Below are positions 1 through 9,318 of a DNA stretch of 64,000 nucleotides, in pieces. The stretch comes from Trinickia acidisoli. Its GTDB lineage: Bacteria; Pseudomonadota; Gammaproteobacteria; Burkholderiales; Burkholderiaceae. The DNA lies in assembly GCF_017315725.1 (NCBI RefSeq), contig NZ_JAFLRG010000002.1, positions 2,278,178 through 2,342,177 on the forward strand, in the 5' to 3' direction. How positions within the stretch are numbered: the first letter of the stretch is position 1; each line of letters opens with the position of its first letter. The notes under the pieces were generated by a model. The model had not been told where the DNA came from and did no database searches. It saw only the letters and a list, made by a program, of their open reading frames with translations. The position numbers and the translations under genes were made by a program.

Positions 1-453
1 CCAGGGCGATGCGAAGACGTTGAAGGCCGATGCAAGAATCGCCACCGCTGCCGCGAAGGCCACGAACGTGCGGTGCTGCCCGATTCGGTCGATAAGACGG
101 CGGTTGAATACCGCGCCCGCCACGAAACCGCCGTAATAACACGATTGCACGAGCCCGACGATGAACGTCGAAGCGCCGGTATGCAGCATCCTCAATGGGA
201 TGAGGGTCTGGAACAACCCATTGCCTGCGATGAGCAACGCATAACCGAAAAGCAGGCCCGCGAGCGATCGATAGCCGTCGAGTGGTTGGGCGACGGGCCG
301 ATGCGGTGTCGCGGCTGCGACCGGCGGCGTTCGCCTCCCGAGAAGCTTGGCTTCGGACAGTGGCCCAGTGCGCACAGGATCAGGGCGAACCGTGGTGTGA
401 TGTTCGTTACCGATATCCGACTTTGAAAGATTTTCCTCTCGAAACTCTGCCAT
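1..453 (-). CDS. MFS transporter, N-terminal part (cut by window edge)
   Basis: The minus strand reads from an ATG at 453 without a stop to base 1, giving the first 151 residues. After a hydrophilic N-terminus of about 65 residues come two hydrophobic helices (from about residue 66: LLFGYALLIAGNGLF, then STFIVGLVQSCYYGG) and the MFS-type A motif region FNRRLIDRIGQHR. This is the usual start of a major facilitator carrier with an extended cytoplasmic tail. It is transcribed away from the aldolase gene at 682, so the two share a 228-bp AT-rich divergent promoter region and may share regulation. The substrate cannot be told from the fragment; the neighbouring catabolic genes suggest a small organic acid or amine (inference). 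Confidence 0.8.
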   Translation of the reverse strand, partial: MAEFREENLSKSDIGNEHHTTVRPDPVRTGPLSEAKLLGRRTPPVAAATPHRPVAQPLDGYRSLAGLLFGYALLIAGNGLFQTLIPLRMLHTGASTFIVGLVQSCYYGGFVAGAVFNRRLIDRIGQHRTFVAFAAAVAILASAFNVFASPW

Positions 454-555
454 AACACCTTCTTGGGCACCCGCATTGCTGCAATGCCGGTCGTTCTTTT
501 CCGGGGGCGTTCGATGGAAAGCAGAATCTCCCCGCGCGGGCATACGAGGGCTTAG

Positions 556-570
556 ATAACAATTTCTTAT
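556..570. promoter_or_regulatory. Candidate operator dyad in divergent promoter
   Basis: ATAACAATTTCTTAT is a near-perfect 15-bp dyad (ATAA and TTAT arms, 12 of 15 positions symmetric) in the AT-rich gap between the MFS gene and the aldolase gene. Its size and shape fit a LysR-type or similar dimeric regulator. No regulator gene lies next to it in the window, so the binding protein is unknown. Confidence 0.35.
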
Positions 571-681
571 AAACACAGTAAGGCGCCGTGATGGTGCGGC
601 CAGTTCTCTTTTGGCTATCTATCGTTGTCTTACGGCCGGCATTGCGGTGCCGAGTGGGTTTCTACCAGTAGAGGACGAAGG

Positions 682-1581
682 ATGGAGACGAGTCTCAAGT
701 ACACGGGGATATTGACCGCCGTGCCGACGCCTTTGGACGAGTGCCTGCGTTTTACCGCCAAGCCGCTCGTGCGGCATATCGAGCGGCTCGTCGCCGCGGG
801 CACTGACGGCATCGTCCCCTTGGGCGGGACCGGCGAGTATACGGCGCTGTCGCCCGATGAGCGGCTGCGCGTCGTCGAATGCGCGCTTGAAACCGCCGCC
901 GGCAGGACGCCGGTCGTCCCGGGCATCATTTCGCCGGGACTCGGCGATGCGATCGGGCAGGCGCAGGCATTCGTGCGCGCCGGTGCCAAAGCGCTGATGG
1001 TGGTAACCCCGTATTACTTCAGACCAACTCAGGACGGTATCGTCGACTATTACCGTCGGTTTGCCGACGAGGTCGATGCCGACATCATCCTCTACGAAAT
1101 TCCCTATCGAACCGGCGTCTCGCTTCATTACGAAACGGTTGCACGCTTGGCTGGGATGACGCGCGTCGTCGGCATCAAGGCTTGCAATCCGGATCTCGCT
1201 CAGCAGATGCGTGCCGCCGAATTGGCCGCGTCGAAGATCTCCATCCTGAGCGGCGAGGAAGATGTCTTGCCGCTGCACGTTGCCATGGGCGCCGTGGGCG
1301 GCATCATCTCCAGCTCGAATCTGATTCCAAGGCAATGGTCACGGGTGCTTGCGTTGGCCTCGGGCGGGCGGCTCCAAGAGGCGATCGCCTTGCATGCGAC
1401 GCTTCGTCCGCTCATCGATGCGGTCTTCGCCGAACCGAATCCCGCACCGATCAAGGCGGCATTGACGCTGCAAGGGCTCCCATTCGGCGATGTCCTGCCG
1501 CCGCTGCGCCCCGCCTCGGCTGCGCTGAGGCAGCGGCTCGCCGAAGTGATCCCAACGATCACCGCGCGTGAAACCGTATAG
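682..1581 (+). CDS. Dihydrodipicolinate synthase (DHDPS) family lyase/aldolase
   Basis: A 299-residue (beta/alpha)8 barrel of the class I aldolase DHDPS/N-acetylneuraminate lyase superfamily. The GGTGEYTALS loop, the Tyr in LYEIPYRTG and the Schiff-base Lys in VVGIKACNPD match the family's catalytic residues. The start at 682 is preferred over an in-frame upstream ATG at 625 because GAGGACGAAGG lies just before it and the protein then begins at the usual strand (KYTGILTAVPTP). It is the first gene of a run with an ABC importer and oxidases, so a catabolic role (retro-aldol, dehydration or deamination of a keto acid) is more likely than lysine biosynthesis. A second family member lies at 53743. 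The reaction is not determined. Confidence 0.85.
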   Translation: METSLKYTGILTAVPTPLDECLRFTAKPLVRHIERLVAAGTDGIVPLGGTGEYTALSPDERLRVVECALETAAGRTPVVPGIISPGLGDAIGQAQAFVRAGAKALMVVTPYYFRPTQDGIVDYYRRFADEVDADIILYEIPYRTGVSLHYETVARLAGMTRVVGIKACNPDLAQQMRAAELAASKISILSGEEDVLPLHVAMGAVGGIISSSNLIPRQWSRVLALASGGRLQEAIALHATLRPLIDAVFAEPNPAPIKAALTLQGLPFGDVLPPLRPASAALRQRLAEVIPTITARETV

Positions 1582-1619
1582 ACACCACAACGTTACGCTG
1601 ACCAGAAGGGGACACAGCC

Positions 1620-2690
1620 ATGGCTTCAGACAGCAAAATCGTTCTGCCGCGCCGCAGGTTCATGCAAGCCGCGGGCACGGCCCTGCTGACGGGCGCGATC
1701 GGGGCGCCGATGATCATCACCTCGCGCAAAGCGATGGCGGCCGGCAATCTGACCGTGGTCAGTTGGGGCGGAAACTATCATCAAGCGGTCGAGGAGGCAC
1801 TGGCGAAACCCTTCGAGAAAGAGTTCGGCGTGCATGTGACGTTGGTCGACACGCCCGATCTCGCGAAGGTCAAGGCGCAGGTCATGACGAACAACGTTCA
1901 ATGGGATGTTTTCGATGCCGTTGGCCCTATGGCCGTGACCGGTGCGAAGAACGGCTACTGGGAGCCGCTCGATCCCGCTATGTTCGACAAGAACGACCTG
2001 ATTGCGCCGATGATGAAATACGCGGTGCCTTTCTATGGCTATACCGGCGGCATCTGTTGGGACAACAGCAAGTATCCCGCCGGCAAGCATCCCGAGACGT
2101 TTGCCGAATACTTCGACGTCAAGCGGTTTCCGGGTCAAAGGACGCTGCGCAATCGGGCGAGCGAAACACTCGAAATTGCGCTACTGGCCGACGGCGTGCC
2201 ACCGGACAAGATCTATCCGCTCGACGTCGAGCGCGCATTCAAAGCACTCGACCGGATCAAGCCGTATATCGGCAAGTGGGTCGACCAGACGCCGCAGACG
2301 GTGACGCTCGTCGAAACGGGACAGGTCGACTTCAGCTATACCTATGCAACACGCGTGAAGGCCGCGCAGGAAGCGGGCAAGCCGATCGACTTCTCGTTCA
2401 AGCAGGACTTGATCGGTCTCGAGTACTTGGTTGTGCTGAAGAATGCGCCGAACAAGCAAAGCGCCATGAAGTTCGTGCAATTCGCGCTGCGCCCCGACCG
2501 GCAGGCTGCTTTGATGGATCTATTCGGTAACACGCCCGCCAGCAGGAAGGCGTTGCCGATGGTGAAGCCCGAGGTGCGCAAATGGCTGTCCGATCCGTTC
2601 AACAAGATGAATCTCGTCAGCAACGATGCATGGTGGGGCGATCATTACGATGAGTTGACCCTACGGTTCAAGGAATGGGTGATGACTTGA
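1620..2690 (+). CDS. ABC importer substrate-binding protein (PotD/SBP family), Tat-type signal
   Basis: A 356-residue periplasmic binding protein. The N-terminus carries a twin-arginine motif (PRRRFMQAAG) and a hydrophobic stretch ending near AMA, so Tat export is likely. The mature part begins LTVVSWGGNYHQAVEE and contains QVMTNNVQWDVFDA and KYPAGKHPETFAEYFD, typical of spermidine/putrescine-like solute-binding proteins that also take opines, amino acids or other amines. It precedes two permeases and an ATPase, making a complete importer (1620-5639). It is clearly paralogous to the protein at 9319: both share VSWGG, VDTPD.AK and the PDRQAA tail. The ligand is unknown; the flanking oxidases and CoA ligase suggest a carbon or nitrogen source. 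Confidence 0.88.
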   Translation: MASDSKIVLPRRRFMQAAGTALLTGAIGAPMIITSRKAMAAGNLTVVSWGGNYHQAVEEALAKPFEKEFGVHVTLVDTPDLAKVKAQVMTNNVQWDVFDAVGPMAVTGAKNGYWEPLDPAMFDKNDLIAPMMKYAVPFYGYTGGICWDNSKYPAGKHPETFAEYFDVKRFPGQRTLRNRASETLEIALLADGVPPDKIYPLDVERAFKALDRIKPYIGKWVDQTPQTVTLVETGQVDFSYTYATRVKAAQEAGKPIDFSFKQDLIGLEYLVVLKNAPNKQSAMKFVQFALRPDRQAALMDLFGNTPASRKALPMVKPEVRKWLSDPFNKMNLVSNDAWWGDHYDELTLRFKEWVMT

Positions 2691-2759
2691 AGTCGTGATC
2701 GCGCAGTTGCGCGATTGCGACGGAAATGCGGCAATGGCAGTGTGTATCAGGGAGGAGCA

Positions 2760-3596
2760 ATGAAAAGTCGAAGCGACGGGATCCTATATGTGGGGCCTGC
2801 GACGGTGTTTCTCGCGCTCGTGGTATTCGTGCCGCTCGCATACGTTGTCTACACGAGCGTCGCGATGCCGGACGGTTTCTCTTTGTCGGCGTATCGGCGA
2901 CTCTTCACCAGCGAGCTGTTTCTGCGCACGTTGTGGTCGACGATCGAAATCAGCGTATCGGCGTCGGTGGCGAGCCTGCTGCTCGGATACCCCATTGCGA
3001 TGCAACTCGCGAAGCAAACGCCGAGAAAGCGGTCGATGTACATGGTCCTCGTGCTCGTGCCGTTTTGGACGAGCATTCTCGTCAAAAGCTATGCCTTTAC
3101 CGTGTTGCTCGGCCGTGACGGGCTCGTCAATAAGTTGTTGTCGACAGTCCTCCATACGCAGGTGCATTTGCCGATGTTGTTCAATCGCTTCGGCGTCATG
3201 GTCGGAATGACCAACTACCTCATTCCGTTCATCGTGTTTCCGGTGCTCGCGAGCTTGTTGTCGATCGACCGATCCTTGTATCGCGCATCGGAAATCATGG
3301 GCGCGAAGCCGCCCCGCATGTTCTTCAAGATCACGTTGCCGCTCAGCATGCCGGGCGTCGCGGCGGCCACCGTGAGCACTACGGTGATGTCGATGGGGTT
3401 CTTCGTCATTCCCGCACTGCTGGGCGGCAGAACGGACGCGATGATGTCCAATTTGGTCGACTTCTACACGCGCGAAACGATGGACTGGAATATGGCTTCC
3501 GCCATCGGCGTCATTCTGTTGGGGATGGTCACGCTCGTCGCAGCCGGGGCCGACTGCTTCCAGAAGCGGGATCAGAAAGTAAAGGTGATGGCATGA
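2760..3596 (+). CDS. ABC importer permease, PotB type
   Basis: A 278-residue inner-membrane permease with about six helices and the EAA-type loop near SEIMGAKPPRMFFKITLPLSMPG, which contacts the ATPase. The start at 2760 follows a strong GGAGGAG site at 2751-2757; a longer reading from 2715 lacks such a site. It overlaps the next permease by ATGA, indicating translational coupling. It works with the binding protein at 1620, the permease at 3593 and the ATPase at 4461. Confidence 0.88.
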   Translation: MKSRSDGILYVGPATVFLALVVFVPLAYVVYTSVAMPDGFSLSAYRRLFTSELFLRTLWSTIEISVSASVASLLLGYPIAMQLAKQTPRKRSMYMVLVLVPFWTSILVKSYAFTVLLGRDGLVNKLLSTVLHTQVHLPMLFNRFGVMVGMTNYLIPFIVFPVLASLLSIDRSLYRASEIMGAKPPRMFFKITLPLSMPGVAAATVSTTVMSMGFFVIPALLGGRTDAMMSNLVDFYTRETMDWNMASAIGVILLGMVTLVAAGADCFQKRDQKVKVMA

Positions 3597-4444
3597 CAGC
3601 AGCCGCCGGAGTCAATGTTCCCGTCGCGCGCGGACGAGTGGTCATCGATCGGCTCGAGCAGCGTTATGGGCATCTGCGTAATGTCGTCGCGTTCGCCGTC
3701 TATGTCTTCATCCTGGTGCCGACGCTCATCGTCATTCCTATTTCTTTCGGCGGAAGCGGTGAGTTGTCGTTTCCTCCCAAGGTCTGGACGTTCGAGCTCT
3801 ACCAGCGGCTCTTCATGTCGAGTAGTTGGGTCGGCCCGATCCTTCAGAGTCTGAAGGTGGCCAGTATCACGATGGTGGGAGCGGCCATTATCGGGGTGCC
3901 CGCTTCGTACGGTCTCGTACGGTTCGAGTTTCCGGGCAAGCGGCTCGTGATGCTGCTCTTGATGAGCCCGATCTTGGTGCCGGTGATCGTGATGTCGCTG
4001 GGGCTTTATCTCTACTTGTCGAGGCTACATCTCGTCGGTACCACGGCCGGGCTCGTGGTCAGCCATATCGCTTACGTGACGCCCTTCATGATGATGACGG
4101 TCATGGCCGGCGTGAAAAAGCTCGATCCCGCACTCGAATTCGCGACCGCCATCATGGGCGCGAATCGCAGGACTGTTTTTCTGAAGGTTGTATTGCCGCA
4201 ATTGCGGCCGTCGATTTTCGCCGGTGCGCTGTTTGCGTTCCTCGTGTCGTTCGATGAAGTCGTGATTGCCTGGTTCATTACGAGCCCGGCCACGACGACA
4301 TTGCCGGTAAAGATGTACAGCAGCATTCAGTGGGATATCTCGCCGGTCATTGCAGCGGTTTCGGCGCTCTTGACCTTGCTTTCCCTGGTTTTCTGCTGCG
4401 TATCGGTGTTCCTGCAGCCGGCCGCCGAGAGCGCGTCGCATTGA
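3593..4444 (+). CDS. ABC importer permease, PotC type
   Basis: A 283-residue second permease subunit with about six transmembrane helices. Its EAA-like loop reads ATAIMGANRRTVFLKVVLPQLRP, with the conserved Gly and the basic/Pro end. The start codon overlaps the stop of the PotB-type gene (ATGA). Heterodimeric permeases of this PotBC type are usual for polyamine, putrescine, Fe3+ and opine importers. The order SBP-permease-permease-ATPase is complete and on one strand, so it should be one transcription unit. Confidence 0.88.
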   Translation: MTAAAGVNVPVARGRVVIDRLEQRYGHLRNVVAFAVYVFILVPTLIVIPISFGGSGELSFPPKVWTFELYQRLFMSSSWVGPILQSLKVASITMVGAAIIGVPASYGLVRFEFPGKRLVMLLLMSPILVPVIVMSLGLYLYLSRLHLVGTTAGLVVSHIAYVTPFMMMTVMAGVKKLDPALEFATAIMGANRRTVFLKVVLPQLRPSIFAGALFAFLVSFDEVVIAWFITSPATTTLPVKMYSSIQWDISPVIAAVSALLTLLSLVFCCVSVFLQPAAESASH

Positions 4445-4460
4445 AGTTGGGAGAGAAAGC

Positions 4461-5639
4461 ATGTCACATGTTTTGCGTGCAAAAGATCAGCGGCCGCCTG
4501 CACTCGTCGTTGCTGCGGGAATCGAAGAGGCGGAAGGCGTGCGTACCACGGACGCGCCGGCCGGAAACATGATCGAGTTTCGCGGCATCAGCAAGACGTA
4601 CGGCGCATCCGTGGCGCTTCACGGCACGGATCTGGCCGTGCGCAAGGGCGAATTCTTGAGCCTGCTCGGGCCGAGCGGCTCGGGCAAGAGCACGATCCTG
4701 AACATCATCGCCGGTGCGATCGCGCCGACGACGGGCGCCGTCGTGCTGGACGGCACCGACGTCTCGACGGTTCCGCCTCGCGATCGCGGGCTCGGCATGG
4801 TGTTTCAGAACTACGCCTTGCTGCCGCATCTGAACGTGTTCGACAACGTGGCGTTCCCGTTGCGCATCCGCGGTTTGTCCAAGGCGGATATCGAGCAGCG
4901 CGTACGCAATGCGCTGGAACGCGTCGGATTGGTCGGCTATGAACATCGCAAGCCGCGCGAGATGTCGGGCGGGCAGCAGCAGCGCGTCGGTATCGCCCGC
5001 TGCATCGTCTATTCGCCTTCGGTGATCTTGATGGACGAGCCGCTTGGCGCACTCGATAAAAAACTGCGGGATCAGTTGCAGGGCGAGATCAAGCGGTTGC
5101 ATCGCGAACTTGGCACGACGCTCGTTTACGTGACGCACGACCAGGAAGAAGCGCTGAATCTTTCCGATCGGGTTTGCCTCATGAACGGCGGCCGTATTGC
5201 GCAGTTGGGCACGCCGGACGAACTCTATTTCGAACCGGTGAGTGAGTTCGTGGCCGATTTCGTCGGTGAGTCGAATTTGATCGACGCAGTGATCCAAGCG
5301 AACGGTACGGTGCAATTCGACGATACGCGTGTCATGAACGTGAAGAACACGGAAGGGCACGCGGTGGGGACTCGGGTAAAGGTCCTGGTGCGGCCGGAAC
5401 GGATCGCCGTCGTCGATTCGTCATTCGGCTCGCCCACCGCAAGCGACGCGAACGAGTGCACGGGCACGATCTCGCAGATTTCGTTTGTTGGCGGCATGAC
5501 GCGTTTGGAGTTGAAACTCACGAGCGGTCGCTCGCTTCTAGTCAAAACCTTGTCCGCTCCGGCGGTCGAGCGTGCGCCGCTCGGCCAATCCTTGACGGTG
5601 CGCTGGTCAGCACGCGATACCGTCGTCTTGAAGAAGTGA
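4461..5639 (+). CDS. ABC importer ATP-binding protein, PotA type
   Basis: A 392-residue ATPase with Walker A LLGPSGSGKST, signature MSGGQQQRVGIAR, Walker B VILMDEP and the switch His in YVTHDQEEAL, followed by a C-terminal TOBE-like domain (VLVRPERIAV). The start at 4461 has a good GGGAGAG site; it adds about 36 residues before the usual family start (MIEFRGISKTYG at 4569), so 4569 is an alternative. It lies 16 bp after the second permease and 7 bp before the FAD oxidase gene at 5647, which links transport to oxidation of the imported compound in one operon. Confidence 0.9.
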   Translation: MSHVLRAKDQRPPALVVAAGIEEAEGVRTTDAPAGNMIEFRGISKTYGASVALHGTDLAVRKGEFLSLLGPSGSGKSTILNIIAGAIAPTTGAVVLDGTDVSTVPPRDRGLGMVFQNYALLPHLNVFDNVAFPLRIRGLSKADIEQRVRNALERVGLVGYEHRKPREMSGGQQQRVGIARCIVYSPSVILMDEPLGALDKKLRDQLQGEIKRLHRELGTTLVYVTHDQEEALNLSDRVCLMNGGRIAQLGTPDELYFEPVSEFVADFVGESNLIDAVIQANGTVQFDDTRVMNVKNTEGHAVGTRVKVLVRPERIAVVDSSFGSPTASDANECTGTISQISFVGGMTRLELKLTSGRSLLVKTLSAPAVERAPLGQSLTVRWSARDTVVLKK

Positions 5640-5646
5640 AGAAGCG

Positions 5647-7077
5647 ATGGATCGAAATAGCATTGTCGGCGTAATGCGTGAGTTGGTCGGCGAATCGAAC
5701 GTGCTCGACAGCGCGGCCGACATCGCACCGTATTTGATCGACTGGCGCAAGCGTCACATAGGTGTGGCTGCGTGTGTGGTCTTTCCTCGCAGCACCGCGC
5801 ATGTGTCGAAACTGCTCGCGTATTGCAACGAGCATGACATCAAAGTGTTTCCGCAGGGCGGCAATACGAGCGTATGCGGTGGCTCGGTGCCGGACGCGAG
5901 CGGCGACAGCATTGTGTTGAACATGGCTCGCATGAATCGGATCGTGGAAATCAACGCAGGCAACAACTCGATCACGGTCGAGGCCGGTTGCGTGCTGGCC
6001 AATCTCCAAGCAGCCGCGATCGAAGTAGATAGAATCTTTCCGCTGACGCTGGGCGCCGAGGGTTCGTGTCAGATCGGCGGCAATCTCTCGACGAACGCGG
6101 GCGGGACGAACGTACTGCGTTTCGGCAATACGCGAGATCTCGTGCTCGGGCTCGAAGTGGTGCTCGCCGACGGACGTGTTTGGAATGGCTTGCGTACGCT
6201 GCGCAAGAACAACAGCGGGTACGATCTGAAGAATCTCTTTGTCGGTGCCGAGGGGACGCTCGGCATCATCACGTCGGCTGCATTGAAGCTCTTTCCGCGC
6301 CCACATGCGACGGCTACCGCGATGCTGGGGGTGGACGACGTCGAGGCGGCGGTTGCCGAGGGGCTCAAGCTTCAGGCGGCCTTTCCCGGCGAATTAGTTG
6401 GCCTGGAACTGATTTCGAAGAGTGAATTCGACATTTCGTTGCGCCATTCGGAGCACGCCCGCAATCCGTTTTCGACGGTGCCGGAATGGATCGTACTCGT
6501 GGAACTCGCCGCGTCGACGGGGAGTGACGAATCGCTGGCCGAGCGGCTGACCGACGCGCTTCAACCTTCGTTCGCGAGTGGCGTCATTCAGGATGCGGTG
6601 ATTGCGGCGAGCGAACAGCAACGCGCGGCGCTCTGGCAAATTCGCCATCACGTGACCGAAGCGAACGGGCGCGAGGGAATGGGGCTCACGCACGATATCG
6701 CCGTTCCGACCTACCGTATCCCCGATTTCGTCCACCGTGCCGAGCAAGTGCTAGCTCGACATTATCCCGAGGCGACGCAGGTGATCGTCGGCCATATGGG
6801 CGACGGTAACCTTCATTACATCGCGATGTTTTCGCATGAATACTGGGCGCAGGTTCATGACAAAAGGCGCGTGCAACTGGAATTGAGCCATTTGCTTTAC
6901 GACATTGCAAGCGAGATGGGCGGCACGTTCAGCGCAGAGCACGGCATCGGCGCGCTGCATGTGCCGGAGATGTCCGTCTACAAGAACGCCGTCGAGATCG
7001 AACTGATGCAGCAAATGAAAGCGCTGCTGGATCCGAACAACATCATGAATCCGGGCCGCGTGTTGCCGGCAAACTGA
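5647..7077 (+). CDS. FAD-linked 2-hydroxy-acid dehydrogenase, GlcD/D-lactate type
   Basis: A 476-residue flavoprotein of the VAO/PCMH family. The N-terminal FAD-binding domain has FPQGGNTSVCGGSVPDAS and GGNLSTNAGGTNVLRFGNTRDLVLG; the C-terminal FAD_oxidase_C domain has HMGDGNLHY and GGTFSAEHGIGALH, whose His residues usually bind the metal and substrate carboxylate. The family includes glycolate oxidase GlcD, D-lactate and D-2-hydroxyglutarate dehydrogenases. No glcE or glcF follows, so a single-subunit enzyme passing electrons to ETF or quinone is more likely. It sits between the transporter and a second, FMN-type hydroxy-acid oxidase. The exact hydroxy acid is unknown. Confidence 0.87.
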   Translation: MDRNSIVGVMRELVGESNVLDSAADIAPYLIDWRKRHIGVAACVVFPRSTAHVSKLLAYCNEHDIKVFPQGGNTSVCGGSVPDASGDSIVLNMARMNRIVEINAGNNSITVEAGCVLANLQAAAIEVDRIFPLTLGAEGSCQIGGNLSTNAGGTNVLRFGNTRDLVLGLEVVLADGRVWNGLRTLRKNNSGYDLKNLFVGAEGTLGIITSAALKLFPRPHATATAMLGVDDVEAAVAEGLKLQAAFPGELVGLELISKSEFDISLRHSEHARNPFSTVPEWIVLVELAASTGSDESLAERLTDALQPSFASGVIQDAVIAASEQQRAALWQIRHHVTEANGREGMGLTHDIAVPTYRIPDFVHRAEQVLARHYPEATQVIVGHMGDGNLHYIAMFSHEYWAQVHDKRRVQLELSHLLYDIASEMGGTFSAEHGIGALHVPEMSVYKNAVEIELMQQMKALLDPNNIMNPGRVLPAN

Positions 7078-7091
7078 AAAGGCGCGGCGAG

Positions 7092-8249
7092 ATGTTCTCG
7101 AACCTCGACGATTACCGGGAGGCCGCAAAGCGCTTCCTACCGGAGTTTGCTTTCTGCTATCTCGAAGGCGGCTCGGAGGACGGCGTCACGTTGCGCAGGA
7201 ACCGGGCCGCGTTCGAACGCATTACGTTCGAGCCGAAGATGATGGTCGATGTGACCGCCGTCGGTACCGGAACCGAGTTGTGCGGGAAATATGCGGCGTG
7301 GCCGGCCGTGGTGGGGCCCACGGGCCTGAATGGTCTGTACCGCCGGGAAGCCGAAGAATCGTTGGCGCGCGCCGCGCATCGATTCGGCTTGCCGTTCGTA
7401 CTGTCTACGGCCTCGACGAGTTTGCTCGAGGACGTTCGCCAGTGTTCGGATGGCGAACTGTGGCTGCAACTCTATGTTCAGCGCGATCGCCGCATTGCCG
7501 AGGACATGATGGCGCGGGCGAGGGGGTGCGGGTATTCCACACTCGTCCTAACCGTGGATACGCCGGTGCCGGGGCAGCGCGATCACTACGCGAGGACGGG
7601 CTTTAAGCTGCCGCTACGTTGGACGCCTCGATTGCTGTGGGATGTCGTCACGCATCCGCGCTGGACGGCCACAGTGGGAATTCACGGCATTCCCCAACTC
7701 GTCAATCTGGCGCGGAGTGCGGGGCTAGGCGCGAACATTGAAGCGCAGGCCGCGGCGCTCGGTAGTCAAATGGATATGTCGTTGGAATGGCATGACATCG
7801 CGTGGTTGCGCAGGCACTGGCAGGGCAAGATTCTGATCAAGGGGCTCTTGAGTGTCGCGGATGCGAAGCGGGCCGCGCAGCATGAAGCCGATGGCGTCGT
7901 GCTCTCGAATCATGGCGGTCGTCAATTGGATGGTGCGCCGAGCGCGATCGAGATGCTGCCTCACGTCGTGGCATGTATGCCGCGCGGCTTCGAAGTCTAT
8001 ATCGACGGGGGCGTGCGTAGAGGTAGCGACATTGCGAAAGCCGTGGCGCTCGGCGCAAAGGGTACGTTGCTGGGGCGCGCCCCGCTGTACGGGCTTGCCG
8101 CCGCGGGGATAGACGGTGCGATAGCCGTGCTCGCTCAATTGAACCGAGAACTCGAAACGTGCCTGCGGCTGCTTGGTTGCGCCGACATCAACGCATTGAC
8201 GGACGCCTATCTTCTCGGCAATTGCGTATCGGCGCTAGAATTCGAATAG
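7092..8249 (+). CDS. FMN-dependent alpha-hydroxy-acid dehydrogenase (LldD/mandelate type)
   Basis: A 385-residue TIM-barrel flavoprotein. FMN and substrate residues are visible: YLEGGSEDG near the N-terminus, the LQLYVQRD strand, and the catalytic His/Arg in VVLSNHGGRQLDGAPS followed by EVYIDGGVRRGSDIAKA and GRAPLYGLA. The family oxidises L-lactate, glycolate or mandelate to keto acids. It starts 14 bp after the GlcD-type gene. Having D-type and L-type hydroxy-acid oxidases side by side suggests that both stereoisomers of one hydroxy acid, or two successive intermediates, are oxidised (inference). Confidence 0.88.
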   Translation: MFSNLDDYREAAKRFLPEFAFCYLEGGSEDGVTLRRNRAAFERITFEPKMMVDVTAVGTGTELCGKYAAWPAVVGPTGLNGLYRREAEESLARAAHRFGLPFVLSTASTSLLEDVRQCSDGELWLQLYVQRDRRIAEDMMARARGCGYSTLVLTVDTPVPGQRDHYARTGFKLPLRWTPRLLWDVVTHPRWTATVGIHGIPQLVNLARSAGLGANIEAQAAALGSQMDMSLEWHDIAWLRRHWQGKILIKGLLSVADAKRAAQHEADGVVLSNHGGRQLDGAPSAIEMLPHVVACMPRGFEVYIDGGVRRGSDIAKAVALGAKGTLLGRAPLYGLAAAGIDGAIAVLAQLNRELETCLRLLGCADINALTDAYLLGNCVSALEFE

Positions 8250-8274
8250 GTTTTACGAAATCGATGGAGCGTGC

Positions 8275-9081
8275 ATGTTGAACGATACAGGTTTCCATTT
8301 TCATCGGGGTAACGTTCCGCTACTGATCTCGATTCCTCATCTCGGTACGGACATTCCACCGGACATTCGTCGGCAGTTGACCGATGTGGCCGATGTCGTC
8401 GCGGACACCGACTGGCATCTCGATCGCCTCTATGATTTCGCGATTGCGGCGGGGGCATCGGTGCTTGGCGCGCGCGTCTCCCGCTACGTTGTCGATCTCA
8501 ATCGCCCGTCGACCGGCGAGAGTCTTTATCCGGGGCAGACGACCACAGGGCTTTGCCCGACAGAAACGTTCCGCGGGGAGCCGCTGTATCCGAACGCAGG
8601 CGCAGCGGATGCGACCGAAGTGGAGCGTCGTCTGAATGCTTATTGGCGCCCGTACCATGCAAAGCTTCGCATGGAGTTAGATCGCTTGAAAGCGGAATTC
8701 GGCAACGTGCTGCTGTGGGAGGCGCATTCGATCGCGAGCGTTCTTCCTAGGCTGTTCGACGGCAAGTTGCCCGATTTGAACGTGGGCACGAACTCCGGCG
8801 AAAGCTGCGACGCGCGCGTGCTCGATGCGATCACTGCATCGCTGAGCGATCAGCCTTTCACGTGGATTGCGAACGGACGATTCAAGGGCGGGCATATCAC
8901 ACGCGCCTACGGCCGGCCTGCGCAAGGCATACACGCGGTTCAACTCGAGATGTGTCAATCGACCTATATGAATGAGGCGGCACCGTTCGACTATCGGCCC
9001 GATCTTGCAGATCAGGTCAAGCCCGTGGTGCAGGGGATGGTATCGGCGGCACTGGAGGCCGTGCGCTCGCTTCCACGGTGA
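8275..9081 (+). CDS. N-formylglutamate amidohydrolase-like protein
   Basis: A 268-residue protein of the N-formylglutamate amidohydrolase (HutG-type) family. It shows LLISIPHLGTDIPP near the N-terminus, DTDWHLDRLYDFA, VDLNRPSTGESLYPGQ and LLWEAHSIASVLPRLFDG. The family's Zn/His and carboxylate residues fall in these blocks. In histidine degradation it releases formate and glutamate, but no other hut gene is present here. In this cluster it may deformylate or hydrolyse another N-acyl amino acid. It follows the FMN oxidase by 25 bp on the same strand. Confidence 0.85.
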   Translation: MLNDTGFHFHRGNVPLLISIPHLGTDIPPDIRRQLTDVADVVADTDWHLDRLYDFAIAAGASVLGARVSRYVVDLNRPSTGESLYPGQTTTGLCPTETFRGEPLYPNAGAADATEVERRLNAYWRPYHAKLRMELDRLKAEFGNVLLWEAHSIASVLPRLFDGKLPDLNVGTNSGESCDARVLDAITASLSDQPFTWIANGRFKGGHITRAYGRPAQGIHAVQLEMCQSTYMNEAAPFDYRPDLADQVKPVVQGMVSAALEAVRSLPR

Positions 9082-9318
9082 TTCGGGTTCGCGTGCCTTG
9101 CTCGCAGAGAGGCCGATTCGAAATACAGAGCGGCGAGAGGATTGAATCACCGATGCTTATTTAAAGGATCAAGTTTCGTACGGAAGACCTTCTCCCATTT
9201 TTGCGCGCCTACGCTGAAGGTACCCGCTCGAAGAAGCCGGGTTCTTATAGGGCTACAGGAGACCGGACCACCGATCTCGTCGGACAGCGCAATCAATCAG
9301 TAGGTGAGGAGGTCAGCC

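Noticed and set aside
619..1335. 238-codon minus-strand frame opposite the DHDPS-like gene
   Set aside because: Shadow of a gene with clear catalytic motifs.
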